Assembly: GCA_002365025.1 (NCBI GenBank)
Contig: DEYX01000051.1
Coordinates: 588-25,750 of the forward strand
Length of the DNA stretch: 25,163 bases
DNA from: Hungatella sp. UBA3147
GTDB lineage: Bacteria; Bacillota; Clostridia; Lachnospirales; Lachnospiraceae
Reading direction: 5' to 3'
Shown here: piece by piece, positions 6,721 to 15,189 of the stretch
How positions within the stretch are numbered: position 1 is the first letter of the stretch
Layout of the letters: every line of letters begins with the position of its first letter
Program-made: the position numbers and the translations under genes
Notes under the pieces: generated by a model
Database searches by the model: none
Seen by the model: the letters and a program-made list of their open reading frames with translations, nothing else
What the model was told of the DNA's origin: nothing

Positions 6721-7719
6721 ATGGAACGTAGAATTATAACCACAGAGATAACAGAAGAAGATAAAAGAATAGAACCAAACTTAAGGCCCATGTGCCTTTC
6801 CGAGTATATTGGACAGGAAAAGATACGTACTAATTTAAAAGTATATATTGATGCTGCCAAAGCCAGGGGAGAATCCCTGGATCATGTTTTATTTTACGGG
6901 CCTCCCGGCTTGGGAAAGACAACTCTTTCAGGGATTATTGCCAATGAAATGGGAGTCAACATGAAGGTCACATCAGGACCTGCCATCGAAAAACCGGGCG
7001 AGATGGCCGCCATACTGAACAATCTCCAGGAAGGGGATGTGCTGTTTGTAGATGAAATCCACCGCTTAAACCGCCAGGTAGAAGAGGTTTTGTATCCGGC
7101 AATGGAAGACTTTGCCATAGATATCATGCTGGGAAAGGATTCTTCAGCCAGATCCATAAGACTGGATCTTCCTAAATTCACATTGGTGGGAGCAACTACC
7201 AGAGCGGGGCTTTTAACCGCTCCTCTAAGAGACAGGTTCGGTGTGGTACAGAAGCTGGAATTTTATACGCCCCAGGAGCTAAAGATTATTGTTTGCCGTT
7301 CTGCCAGAGTCTTACAGGTGGAAATCGAGGAAGAAGGGGCGGCAGAGATTGCCAAGCGGTCCAGAGGAACCCCCAGGCTGGCCAACCGCCTGTTAAAGAG
7401 AGTCCGGGATTTCGCCCAGGTAAAATACAACGGTATTATTACAAAAGAAGTGGCGGATTTTGCCCTGGACATTCTGGATGTGGATAAGTTTGGCCTGGAT
7501 TATAATGACCGGGCGATCCTGACCACAATGATTGAGAAATTTGCCGGCGGTCCGGTAGGACTGGATACCCTGGCTGCCTCTCTGGGAGAGGATGCCGGGA
7601 CACTGGAAGATGTTTATGAACCCTATCTTCTGATGAACGGTTTTATAAACCGAACCTCCAGAGGGCGTGTTGCCACGGAACGGGCATATGAACATCTTGG
7701 AATCTCCCTGGGATCATAA
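6721..7719 (+). CDS. ruvB: Holliday junction helicase RuvB
   Basis: 332-residue AAA+ ATPase that drives branch migration with RuvA. Walker A is GPPGLGKTT (60-68), Walker B ends in VDEIHR (110-115), sensor 1 is in GATTRAG (157-163) and the arginine finger lies in PLRDRFG (R170). The winged-helix domain that touches DNA closes the protein (RTSRGRVATERAYEHLG). Length is standard. ATG 6721 has AAAGGCAGAG upstream. It is co-transcribed with ruvA; no strong terminator follows before the zapA promoter, so some readthrough into the next operon is possible. Confidence 0.98.
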   Translation: MERRIITTEITEEDKRIEPNLRPMCLSEYIGQEKIRTNLKVYIDAAKARGESLDHVLFYGPPGLGKTTLSGIIANEMGVNMKVTSGPAIEKPGEMAAILNNLQEGDVLFVDEIHRLNRQVEEVLYPAMEDFAIDIMLGKDSSARSIRLDLPKFTLVGATTRAGLLTAPLRDRFGVVQKLEFYTPQELKIIVCRSARVLQVEIEEEGAAEIAKRSRGTPRLANRLLKRVRDFAQVKYNGIITKEVADFALDILDVDKFGLDYNDRAILTTMIEKFAGGPVGLDTLAASLGEDAGTLEDVYEPYLLMNGFINRTSRGRVATERAYEHLGISLGS

Positions 7720-7809
7720 TCTGCCTGAATTTTAGAACTTTCCTATTAGTTAGCCGTACTTTTTGGACATAAAGGTATGCAGGCAGGGCTTTTCTATCTG
7801 CACAAAATA

Positions 7810-7818
7810 TGTTATAGT
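7810..7818 (+). promoter_or_regulatory. extended -10 promoter upstream of zapA
   Basis: TGT followed by TATAGT (7813-7818) forms an extended -10 element 33 nt before the zapA start. The -35 region (near 7790) is weak, as usual for extended -10 promoters. Confidence 0.48.
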
Positions 7819-7851
7819 AAAAAGGAGCAAATGAAACAGGGAGAGAACAGC

Positions 7852-8220
7852 ATGGATTCCAAACGCAGTACAGAAGTTTTAATAGATGGCAAGATTTATG
7901 CTTTGGGCGGAAGTGAGGAAGAAAGTTATATCCACCGTCTGGCAAGCTATATCAATGAGATGATTATAACGCTGAAGCATCAGGAAGGGTTTACGAAGCA
8001 AAGCGCAGAATATCAAAATATCATGATTCAGTTAAATATGGCGGATGATTACTTCAAGGCCAGAGAACAGACCGCCAGGCTGGAGCAGCAGAAGGCGGAG
8101 ATGGAAAAGGAGATTTATAGCTTAAAGCATGAGCTTGTGGCCACTCAGATGAAGCTTGAGTCGGCAAAGCTGGAACTGGTGGAAACCAGGAAATCTGCGG
8201 ATTCCGGAAAGAAAGAATAA
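7852..8220 (+). CDS. zapA: cell division protein ZapA
   Basis: 122-residue protein that cross-links FtsZ filaments and stabilises the Z ring. The N-terminal globular part (STEVLIDGKIYALGGSEEESYIHRLASYI, here in pieces of residues 5-35) matches ZapA, with the expected strand-turn-strand before the YIHRLASYI helix. Residues about 68-115 form a long charged coiled coil (ARLEQQKAEMEKEIYSLKHE), as in ZapA dimers. The ATG at 7852 is chosen because GGGAGAG ends 6 nt upstream; upstream in-frame ATGs at 7777 and 7831 have poorer spacing. It heads a run with the U32 gene and the wall-synthesis pair. Confidence 0.9.
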   Translation: MDSKRSTEVLIDGKIYALGGSEEESYIHRLASYINEMIITLKHQEGFTKQSAEYQNIMIQLNMADDYFKAREQTARLEQQKAEMEKEIYSLKHELVATQMKLESAKLELVETRKSADSGKKE

Positions 8221-8294
8221 GTCAGGAGGGGATGTTGGGCGGCAGGGCCGTGACATCCTCTCTTTCATCAATAAAGGGCAAACAGGAGGAACTT

Positions 8295-10478
8295 GTGAAG
8301 AAAGCAGTTGAAATTCTTGCTCCGGCAGGATCATTTGAAAGTATGAAGGCAGCGGTGGCGGCAGGCGCCGATGCGGTCTATATGGGCGGCAGCCGGTTTG
8401 GGGCAAGGGCTTTTGCGGAAAATCCCGAAGAGGACAAGCTGCTGGAAGCCATTGATTACATCCATCTTCATGGGCGAAAACTGTACATGACTGTTAATAC
8501 GCTGATGAAGGAGCAGGAGATAGGGGAGCTTTACGATTACCTTGTTCCATATTACAGGCAGGGCCTTGATGCAGTTATCGTACAGGATATGGGAACCTTC
8601 CGGTTTATCCGGGAGAATTTTCCGGAACTTCCCATTCATGCAAGTACTCAGATGACCATTACCGGCGTTTATGGGGCCAGGATTTTAAAAGATTTAGGAG
8701 CTGACCGGGTTGTTACTGCCAGGGAATTATCCTTGAACGAAATTGCTAAGATCCGTGATCAGGTGGATGTGGAGATCGAGAGTTTTGTACACGGCGCATT
8801 ATGCTACTGCTATTCCGGTCAATGTTTGTTCAGCAGCCTCATAGGAGGGCGAAGCGGAAACAGGGGGAGATGTGCCCAAACCTGCCGCCTGCCCTACGAG
8901 GTGAAACGGGAAGGACAGGTTCTTGGAGGAAAAGAAGACCGTTATTGCCTCAGCCTTAAGGATTTGAGCACTTTGGATATTATACCGGACATGATCGAGG
9001 CCGGAGTCTATTCCATGAAAATTGAAGGAAGGATGAAAAGTCCAAGATATACGGCTGGAGTAGTGAGCATTTACCGAAAGTACGCGGACCTTTATCTGGC
9101 TAAAGGAAGAGAGGGTTACCAGGTCGAAGAGAAGGATAAAAAAATGCTTCTGGATCTATTTGACCGGGGAGGTCAGACCGACGGGTACTACAAGCGCCAA
9201 AATGGACGGGATATGGTGGTCTGGAAAGAAAAGCCTGCTTTTCGGGAAGGCAATCAGGCATTGTTTGATTCCCTTGATAAAAACTTTGTAGAAAAACAGG
9301 TAAGAGAGCCGGTGGTTGGAACCGTACTTCTGGAAGAAGGACAAAAGGCCTCTTTGCAGTTAAGTGCCTTCGGCCATAATGCCGCCGTCGCAGGCGAGAT
9401 CGTACAGACTGCACAAAATCAGCCTATAACAGAGGAAAAGGTAAGGAAACAGCTGGATAAAACCGGAAATACACCTTTTTATTTTGAAAATCTTGATATT
9501 AAGATAACGGGGAATATATTCCTGCCGGTTCAGGCTCTTAATGATCTGCGCAGGCGCGGAATGGAAGCCTTAGAATATGAGATTCTTAAAAATTACAAGG
9601 AGAATAGGCAGGCAGAACCGGTGAAAGCTGTAAAAGAGGATGTTTATAGCCAAAAGTCTTCTTCAGAAGGCCATAAACTAACGGTTTCTCTGGAGCGGCC
9701 GGATTGCCTGGAAGAAGCGTTGAACAGTCCTGATGTAAAAAGAATTTATATTGATGCTGCAGAATTTAAGCCGGAACAATGGAGAGCATCTGTGGAGGCA
9801 TGCCACAGGGCCGGTAAGGAGTGTATGCTTACCATGCCTCATATTTTCAGGATCAGGGCAGTGCAATTCTTTGATAAACATTTAACGGAGTTGAAAGCCG
9901 CTACATTTGACGGATTTCTGATCCGTTCTCTGGAGGAAACAGGTTATTTAAAAGAGAAGAAAGTCAAGGGAACCCTGGTATTTGATTTTGGCATGTATGG
10001 GATGAATAATTATGCCCAGGAGATGCTAAAAGAGCTGGGAGCGGACGAGCTTACCTGGCCGGTAGAATTAAACAGCCGGGATTTGGGAAAACTAAAAGTT
10101 CCTGGGGAGCTTTTGGTATATGGCCGGCTGCCAATGATGGTGACCGCCCAGTGCCTTCATCAGGGAATGGAACAATGTGATAAAACACCGGTTGTTTTGA
10201 CATTAAAGGACCGGATGGGGAAGGCATTTCCTCTAAAAAACCATTGTACTTTCTGCTATAATTCCATTTATAATTCAGCGGCCGTCTCCCTTCTTGGCTT
10301 AGAAGAGGCGGTAAAGGGATTATCACCCTCATGGTTACGGCTTCAGTTCACCACAGAGAACAAAGCACAGACAAAAGCGGTGATACAAAGCTTTTCTGAC
10401 GGATTCCTTTACGGAAGAGAAGCAAAGTTGCCGTTTGAAGAATTCACAAGGGGTCATTTCAAACGCGGTGTAGAGTAG
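8295..10478 (+). CDS. U32-family protein, probable prephenate-dependent RNA hydroxylase (RlhA/TrhP type)
   Basis: 727-residue protein of the U32 'collagenase-like peptidase' family with a long C-terminal extension of the DUF3656 kind. Relatives RlhA and TrhP hydroxylate 23S rRNA or tRNA with prephenate and an iron-sulfur cluster; peptidase activity is not established for most members. The U32 signature ESFVHGALCYCYSGQCLFSS spans 162-181. Candidate cluster cysteines are C170, C177, C193 and C197 or C218. A further CxxC (CTFC) lies near the C-terminus. GTG 8295 is chosen because AGGAGG (8284-8289) lies 5 nt upstream and the protein then begins at MKKAVEILAPAG, the conserved family start; the frame extends to ATG 8232. 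The ftsW-like gene follows after 7 nt. Which RNA is the target is not known. Confidence 0.88.
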   Translation: MKKAVEILAPAGSFESMKAAVAAGADAVYMGGSRFGARAFAENPEEDKLLEAIDYIHLHGRKLYMTVNTLMKEQEIGELYDYLVPYYRQGLDAVIVQDMGTFRFIRENFPELPIHASTQMTITGVYGARILKDLGADRVVTARELSLNEIAKIRDQVDVEIESFVHGALCYCYSGQCLFSSLIGGRSGNRGRCAQTCRLPYEVKREGQVLGGKEDRYCLSLKDLSTLDIIPDMIEAGVYSMKIEGRMKSPRYTAGVVSIYRKYADLYLAKGREGYQVEEKDKKMLLDLFDRGGQTDGYYKRQNGRDMVVWKEKPAFREGNQALFDSLDKNFVEKQVREPVVGTVLLEEGQKASLQLSAFGHNAAVAGEIVQTAQNQPITEEKVRKQLDKTGNTPFYFENLDIKITGNIFLPVQALNDLRRRGMEALEYEILKNYKENRQAEPVKAVKEDVYSQKSSSEGHKLTVSLERPDCLEEALNSPDVKRIYIDAAEFKPEQWRASVEACHRAGKECMLTMPHIFRIRAVQFFDKHLTELKAATFDGFLIRSLEETGYLKEKKVKGTLVFDFGMYGMNNYAQEMLKELGADELTWPVELNSRDLGKLKVPGELLVYGRLPMMVTAQCLHQGMEQCDKTPVVLTLKDRMGKAFPLKNHCTFCYNSIYNSAAVSLLGLEEAVKGLSPSWLRLQFTTENKAQTKAVIQSFSDGFLYGREAKLPFEEFTRGHFKRGVE

Positions 10479-10485
10479 GTGACAT

Positions 10486-11811
10486 ATGATTAATCTGATT
10501 ATTGACGTCTCCAGATATCTGATGATACTGTTGATTGCATTATACACATATTTGAATTTTCGTTTTTTTTCCTTTCCCGATGAAATCAGGAAAAGGAAGA
10601 TTTGCAGACGCCAGAATTTTGCTATGTTTCTCATTCATCTGCTTGGCTATTTGGTCATCTGGCTGGAGACAGAGGATGAAAAGATGCTGGTTTTTTACGT
10701 GGCCCAGGTAATTTTCTTTTTCAGTTACCTTTTCCTGTACCGGCTGATTTACCGCAATATATCCAGGCTGCTGGTCAATAATATGTGCATGCTCCTTACC
10801 ATAGGCTTTATTATGCTTACCAGGCTTTCCTTTGACCGGGCCATGAAGCAGTTTGTCATCGTTGCTGCCGCGGCTCTGGTGACATTTGCCATCCCCTTTG
10901 TCATTGACAGAGTATGGCAGCTAAGTAAGATTCCATGGATCTATGGAATAGGAGGAATTCTTCTCCTTGGAATTGTATGCCTTGCCGGATCAAGCAGCTA
11001 CGGCGCCCAGCTCTCCCTGGAGTTCGGAGGTTATTCCTTCCAGCCCACGGAATTTGTAAAGATCATCTATGTCTTTTTTATAGCCACGATGTTTTACCGC
11101 TCCACCAGCATGAAGACGGTTCTTATTGTCACTTCGGTGGCGGCCCTACATGTGCTCATTCTGGTGGCGTCCAAAGATCTTGGAAGCGCCCTTATTTTCT
11201 TTGTAACTTATGTTTTCATGCTCTTTGTAGCAACGGGAAAATGGTGGTATCTTCTGGCCGGAGCCGGAGGAGGAACTTTGGCTTCTATGCTGGCCTATCA
11301 GCTGTTCGGGCATGTAAGGACCAGAGTATCGGCATGGTTAAATCCCTGGTCGGATATTGCCGGGAAGGGGTACCAGATTACCCAGTCTTTGTTTGCCATT
11401 GGCACCGGAGGCTGGTTTGGTATGGGGCTGTACCGTGGTATGCCAAGAAGGATCCCGGTGGTAGAAAAGGATTTTATATTTTCAGCGATATCGGAGGAGC
11501 TGGGGGGAATCTTTGCCCTGTGTGTCCTTCTCATCTGCCTGGGATGCTTTTTACAGTTCATGTTGATTGCCAGCCGGATGCAGGCGGTATTCTATAAGCT
11601 GATTGCATTTGGCCTTGGAACAATTTATATCATTCAGGTATTTTTAACTGTGGGAGGAGTAACGAAATTTATCCCTTCCACAGGAGTAACGCTTCCTTTG
11701 GTCAGTTATGGAGGAAGCTCAATCCTAAGCACCTTTATCATCTTTGGAATCATCCAGGGACTTTATATACTCAAACGCAATGAAGAGGAAGAAGAAAAAT
11801 ATGAAGGCTAA
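10486..11811 (+). CDS. SEDS-family peptidoglycan glycosyltransferase, FtsW/RodA type
   Basis: 441-residue polytopic membrane protein with about ten to eleven hydrophobic segments. SEDS proteins polymerise lipid II into glycan strands together with a class B PBP. Signatures are SKDLGSAL (229-236), GKGYQITQSLFAIGTGG (293-309), KDFIFSAISEELG (328-340) and the C-terminal PSTGVTLPLVSYGGSS (397-412). The N-terminus has an extra set of membrane segments before the core. ATG 10486 lies 7 nt after the U32 stop. The partner PBP overlaps its 3' end by 11 nt, so the pair is translated together. FtsW, RodA and sporulation SpoVE cannot be told apart here; the ZapA neighbour leans toward division. Confidence 0.92.
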   Translation: MINLIIDVSRYLMILLIALYTYLNFRFFSFPDEIRKRKICRRQNFAMFLIHLLGYLVIWLETEDEKMLVFYVAQVIFFFSYLFLYRLIYRNISRLLVNNMCMLLTIGFIMLTRLSFDRAMKQFVIVAAAALVTFAIPFVIDRVWQLSKIPWIYGIGGILLLGIVCLAGSSSYGAQLSLEFGGYSFQPTEFVKIIYVFFIATMFYRSTSMKTVLIVTSVAALHVLILVASKDLGSALIFFVTYVFMLFVATGKWWYLLAGAGGGTLASMLAYQLFGHVRTRVSAWLNPWSDIAGKGYQITQSLFAIGTGGWFGMGLYRGMPRRIPVVEKDFIFSAISEELGGIFALCVLLICLGCFLQFMLIASRMQAVFYKLIAFGLGTIYIIQVFLTVGGVTKFIPSTGVTLPLVSYGGSSILSTFIIFGIIQGLYILKRNEEEEEKYEG

Positions 11812-13228
11812 CCCGAATCCAAAAGCAAATCACCATATCCTGATACTTACCTATGGGGTCGTACTACTTTTTGTAGGGCTTGCGGCTTATTTTGGTTACT
11901 TTCTGCTTGTGAAAAGTGACAGTGTGATCAATAATTCCTATAATGCCAGACTTGACAGCTTTGCCGACCGGGTGGTACGTGGAGAAATCTACAGCAATGA
12001 CGGCAGAATCCTTGCCAGGACTGAAGTGAACGGAGAGGGAAAGGAAACTAGAGTTTATCCATATGATTCACTGTTTGCCCATGCGGTAGGATATTCCACC
12101 AATGGAAAGACAGGTCTGGAAGCCCTGGCTAATTTCTATCTCCTGACAAGTCATGTAAATCTTGTAGAGCAGGTGGCAAATGAGCTGTCCGGCAAGAAGA
12201 ATCAGGGGGACAGTGTTGTTTCTACTCTTGATGTGGATCTTCAGAAGACCGCTTATGATGCCTTAGGCAAAAGAAAAGGGGCGGTGGTAGTGATGGAGCC
12301 GGATACCGGCAAGATCCTTGCCATGGTATCCAAGCCCGATTATAACCCTAATACCCTGGCTGAAGACTGGAGTCATCTGGTGGCGGAGGAGAACACTTCA
12401 GGACAGTTATTAAACCGTGCGACTCAGGGACTTTACCCTCCGGGGTCCACCTTTAAGATAATTACGGCATTGGAATATATAAAGGAAAATCCCTCCAATT
12501 ATAATGATTATACCTTTGACTGCAATGGGATTTATAAAAATGGGGATTATACCATCCGGTGTTACCATGAGACAGTCCATGGACACCAAAATCTGGAACA
12601 GGCATTTGCAAATTCCTGCAACGGAGCTTTTTCAAATCTTGGCTTGCAGCTGGACTTAAATGGGTTAAAGAATACTGCGGACCAGCTTCTCTTTAATACG
12701 GACCTGGCCTTACCTATTGCAAGCAGCAAAAGCTCTTATACAATGGGAGGCGGCGCTGATACGTGGCAGATCCTTCAGACTGCGATTGGCCAGGGCCAGA
12801 CTCAGATCACGCCCATTCATAATGCCATGATTGTTGCGGCCATTGCAAACGGCGGAACTCTTATGAAGCCTTATTTTATTGACCGGGTGGAAAATGTAGG
12901 GGGAGATGTCATTAAGAAATTTATGCCTCAGTCCTATACGAGTCTAATGACTGCCGTGGAAGCCTCTGAATTAACCGAGTTTATGCGGGATGTTGTAACA
13001 GAGGGAACAGGCTCCGCCCTTAGGACTGATGCCTATACGGTAGCTGGAAAGACCGGATCTGCGGAATTTGAAAAAGGAAAGGAAACCCATGCTTGGTTTG
13101 TGGGATTTGCTCCGGCAGAACATCCAAGAGTTGTTATAAGTGTAATTGCAGAAGAAGCCGGCTCAGGCGGGCAGGCAGCGGCTCCGATTGCCAGAGCCCT
13201 TTTTGATGTATATTTTTCCAAACAATAA
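11801..13228 (+). CDS. class B penicillin-binding protein (transpeptidase), PbpA type
   Basis: 475-residue peptidoglycan transpeptidase anchored by one N-terminal membrane helix (residues about 12-36), with the catalytic domain outside the cell. It cross-links strands made by the adjoining SEDS protein. Active-site motifs are STFK (216-219, nucleophile S216), SCN (272-274) and KTGS (417-420), where many family members have KTGT. At 475 residues it is short: it has no PASTA repeats and a reduced N-terminal pedestal, like the small PbpA partners of RodA in actinobacteria. ATG 11801 follows AGAGGAAGAAG inside the end of the SEDS gene. An ATG at 11780 would add seven residues but has no ribosome site. 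Confidence 0.93.
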   Translation: MKANPNPKANHHILILTYGVVLLFVGLAAYFGYFLLVKSDSVINNSYNARLDSFADRVVRGEIYSNDGRILARTEVNGEGKETRVYPYDSLFAHAVGYSTNGKTGLEALANFYLLTSHVNLVEQVANELSGKKNQGDSVVSTLDVDLQKTAYDALGKRKGAVVVMEPDTGKILAMVSKPDYNPNTLAEDWSHLVAEENTSGQLLNRATQGLYPPGSTFKIITALEYIKENPSNYNDYTFDCNGIYKNGDYTIRCYHETVHGHQNLEQAFANSCNGAFSNLGLQLDLNGLKNTADQLLFNTDLALPIASSKSSYTMGGGADTWQILQTAIGQGQTQITPIHNAMIVAAIANGGTLMKPYFIDRVENVGGDVIKKFMPQSYTSLMTAVEASELTEFMRDVVTEGTGSALRTDAYTVAGKTGSAEFEKGKETHAWFVGFAPAEHPRVVISVIAEEAGSGGQAAAPIARALFDVYFSKQ

Positions 13229-13261
13229 AAAGAATGATACAAGTTTACAATAATTACGCAC

Positions 13262-13290
13262 TTGCATATGAAACCAAAAAGAGGTATACT
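13262..13290 (+). promoter_or_regulatory. vegetative promoter of the NUDIX gene
   Basis: -35 TTGCAT (13262-13267) and -10 TATACT (13285-13290) have a 17-bp spacer. The leader to ATG 13363 is about 66 nt and includes a stem of aaaccg (13315-13320) with cggttt (13339-13344), ending before the GGAGG. Confidence 0.72.
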
Positions 13291-13362
13291 AGAGCCAGTC
13301 TGTGTGACACACCAAAACCGGGCTTCCCATGGGAGTTACGGTTTCACTCTGGAGGAATTGCA

Positions 13363-13815
13363 ATGATAGAAGCAACGAGTTGTGGCGGTGTGGTTATTTT
13401 TCGAGGTAAAATTCTGGTTTTATATAAGAATTACAAAAATAAGTATGAAGGTTGGGTTTTGCCAAAGGGAACAGTAGAAGCGGGTGAAGAGTATAAGGAG
13501 ACGGCTCTCCGGGAAGTAAAGGAAGAGACAGGCGTAAGTGCGTCCATAATCAAATACATTGGAAAGAGCCAGTACTCTTTTAACACTCCTCAGGATATGG
13601 TGGAGAAGGATGTGCACTGGTATCTAATGATGGCCGACAGCTATTACAGTAAACCACAGCGGGAAGAATATTTTATTGATTCAGGATATTACAAGTTCCA
13701 TGAAGCGTATCATCTTCTGAAGTTTTCCAACGAAAAACAAATATTGGAAAAGGCCTACAATGAATATCTGGATTTAAAGAAGAGTAATTTGTGGGGCAAT
13801 AAGAAGTACTTCTGA
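13363..13815 (+). CDS. NUDIX hydrolase
   Basis: 150-residue hydrolase that should cleave a nucleoside diphosphate linked to another group. The Nudix box is complete at residues 36-58: G36, E42, R50-E51, E54-E55 and G57 fit the GX5EX7REUXEEXGU pattern and supply the metal ligands. The fold begins SCGGVVIFRGKILVLYK. The C-terminal half (EEYFIDSGYYKF onward) is rich in aromatic and charged residues and gives no substrate clue. ATG 13363 is chosen because CTGGAGG lies 6-7 nt upstream; the open frame extends back to 13234, across the promoter. It is a single-gene unit with its own promoter and a strong terminator. Substrates such as diadenosine polyphosphates or RNA caps are possible but unproven. 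Confidence 0.88.
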   Translation: MIEATSCGGVVIFRGKILVLYKNYKNKYEGWVLPKGTVEAGEEYKETALREVKEETGVSASIIKYIGKSQYSFNTPQDMVEKDVHWYLMMADSYYSKPQREEYFIDSGYYKFHEAYHLLKFSNEKQILEKAYNEYLDLKKSNLWGNKKYF

Positions 13816-13852
13816 ACGGTCAGTCCAGGGAAGTACCTGGGCTTTCACTGGG

Positions 13853-13892
13853 AGAGCCGGAAAAGTTTAACAGCAACTTTTCCGGCTCTTTT
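13853..13892 (+). terminator. strong intrinsic terminator after the NUDIX gene
   Basis: A perfect 15-bp stem (13853-13867 with 13875-13889) with a 7-nt loop taacagc is followed by TTTT on the plus strand. It lies 38 nt after the NUDIX stop and also just beyond the stop of the convergent CheW-CZB gene, for which it may also act although there is no T run on that side. Confidence 0.9.
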
Positions 13893-13908
13893 CATATAGA
13901 ATCATCTT

Positions 13909-14730
13909 TTAATAAGCAGCTTCCAGTTCTTTTAATTTGGCTGATAAGGACTTTGTGTTCAGCTCGAAAATAAGACCTTCGCTTTTAGGACTTTCCATTA
14001 CCTGATTGATATAGGAACAATGGCATACCATGGGATCCTGATCCCTACCTGCAATTGTATCAAGTTCTTCAACGGAAACGATCTCGTCAACCACGATTCC
14101 CCATCTGATGCCATCCAGTATAAGAACCATCTCTTTGTAAATCGTTGAACGGAATAATTCCTTTGTCTGGTCCAAAAGGTTGAGTATGGTCGGCATGGAT
14201 TCTTCCTTTACCCGCTTTAAAATTTTCATGAGGCATTCCTCTCTCTGGCAGTTTTCGCAGTCCTTTTTACATCGGTCTGCTTCATCGGCAGCCAGATGAA
14301 GCTTTTCATGAGGCTCCTCTATTTTGCGCAGATGATTGATAATGGTAAGGTTGTCAGTTTTAAAACTGTCATACCACTTTCCCAAAGCGCACTGATGGGG
14401 ATCTTTTGCCAGATGGAAGGTGCCGCCTTCATTAATAAAACGCTCCAGTTCCTTTACCCAATTAACATGGTCCTGTTTTCTGGCATCAATCATATCTTCA
14501 AAATCCCTGCACTCATCGGAAATGGATTTTAGTCCAAACGTAACCCGTAAGTCAAGCATTTGTATGACTTCGTTCCGGTATTTGAACATTCCGGTCACAT
14601 TGGCCGGAGCGGCCGGTATTGTGCTGTAGTCTGGCAGCTGTACAATAGTTGATATGTATTTACTGTTGATGCAATAGAGGGAACCGGCAATTTTAAATAA
14701 AATATACGGACATCTGATCTCTTTTTCCAT
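13909..14730 (-). CDS. CheW-like chemotaxis protein with an inserted zinc-binding CZB domain
   Basis: 273-residue cytosolic protein. Residues 8-67 give the first half of a CheW domain (YILFKIAGSLYCINSKYIST, then GMFKYRNEVIQMLDL), and residues 198-265 give the second half (MVLILDGIRWGIVVDEIVSV, then LIFELNTKSL). Between them, about 80-190, is a CZB domain: DHVNW with H88, CALGKWY with C114, and H141xxxH145, the 3-His/1-Cys zinc set. A further cysteine cluster follows at C154, C158, C161 and C166. CheW couples receptors to the CheA kinase; CZB domains sense zinc or oxidants such as hypochlorite in known receptors. The combination should make a soluble adaptor whose coupling changes with metal or redox state, which is inference. 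It is a single-gene unit with its own promoter, and no other chemotaxis gene is in the window. Confidence 0.88.
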   Translation of the reverse strand: MEKEIRCPYILFKIAGSLYCINSKYISTIVQLPDYSTIPAAPANVTGMFKYRNEVIQMLDLRVTFGLKSISDECRDFEDMIDARKQDHVNWVKELERFINEGGTFHLAKDPHQCALGKWYDSFKTDNLTIINHLRKIEEPHEKLHLAADEADRCKKDCENCQREECLMKILKRVKEESMPTILNLLDQTKELFRSTIYKEMVLILDGIRWGIVVDEIVSVEELDTIAGRDQDPMVCHCSYINQVMESPKSEGLIFELNTKSLSAKLKELEAAY

Positions 14731-14771
14731 TTTCTGATAGTACCTTCCCTTTTTTTATTCTTGATATCTGT

Positions 14772-14800
14772 ATTATATATCCTATTGCTACATAGTTCAA
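14772..14800 (-). promoter_or_regulatory. vegetative promoter of the CheW-CZB gene
   Basis: On the minus strand, -35 TTGAAC (14795-14800) and -10 TATAAT (14772-14777) have a 17-bp spacer, about 42 nt before the start codon. It resembles a housekeeping promoter rather than a flagellar sigma-28 site. Confidence 0.75.
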
Positions 14801-14866
14801 CGTCTTTTGAGGAAAATTATATTTTAAAACTTAATGATTGGACTATGAATAAATGGAAATTCAGAG

Positions 14867-14872
14867 TATAAT
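14867..14872 (+). promoter_or_regulatory. -10 element upstream of the 77-residue protein gene
   Basis: A perfect TATAAT lies 51 nt before ATG 14924. The hexamer at the right -35 distance (TATGAA, near 14844-14849) is poor, so an activator or an incomplete promoter is possible. Confidence 0.45.
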
Positions 14873-14923
14873 GGAAGGGAATATCTGATCGGGATAGCAC
14901 ATATTTATCAGGGAGGAAGGATC

Positions 14924-15157
14924 ATGGTAAAAGTAAGCTCTTTAAGCCGCAGCATCAATGCGTTTTATGTGGAATGGAGTGCTCTCAATCACTACTTGTC
15001 ATCCTATGAATGCGAGCGGAATGGAGTACCATACATCGGTTTTGGGGACCCTCGCGTCCAAAAACTGTGGAAGGGATTATCTGCTCAGGAGCGAAAAGAA
15101 GTCATGAAACGCCTGGGCGCGAAAAATGAAACAGAACTGCAGAATTATTTTACCTGA
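14924..15157 (+). CDS. small conserved-looking protein of unknown function
   Basis: 77-residue soluble protein that I do not recognise. It has a coherent coding look: N-terminal helix SSLSRSINAFYVEWSALNHY, a short GVPYIGFGDPRVQKLW segment, then a charged helical C-terminus (GLSAQERKEVMKRLGAKNE). The start has a strong GGGAGGAAGG 3-9 nt upstream and a -10 element at 14867. The stop is 32 nt before the 5'-3' exonuclease start, so the two are very likely one transcript. That neighbour hints at a nucleic-acid role, but nothing in the sequence proves it. No cysteines suited to a zinc site and no membrane segment are visible. Confidence 0.75.
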   Translation: MVKVSSLSRSINAFYVEWSALNHYLSSYECERNGVPYIGFGDPRVQKLWKGLSAQERKEVMKRLGAKNETELQNYFT

Positions 15158-15189
15158 TTTTGCTAAGATTTGAAGAAATGGAGAAATAC

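Noticed and set aside
8232..8294. N-terminal extension of the U32 gene to ATG 8232
   Set aside because: AGGAGG lies only 2 nt from that ATG, and the extra 21 residues do not resemble the family; GTG 8295 has correct spacing and gives the conserved start.
10935..11597. 220-codon frame inside the SEDS gene
   Set aside because: Out-of-frame shadow of a strongly supported membrane protein gene; low-complexity Cys/Arg/His content and no start signal.
13234..13362. N-terminal extension of the NUDIX gene
   Set aside because: The extension would translate across a good -35/-10 promoter, and the internal ATG 13363 has a proper GGAGG site.
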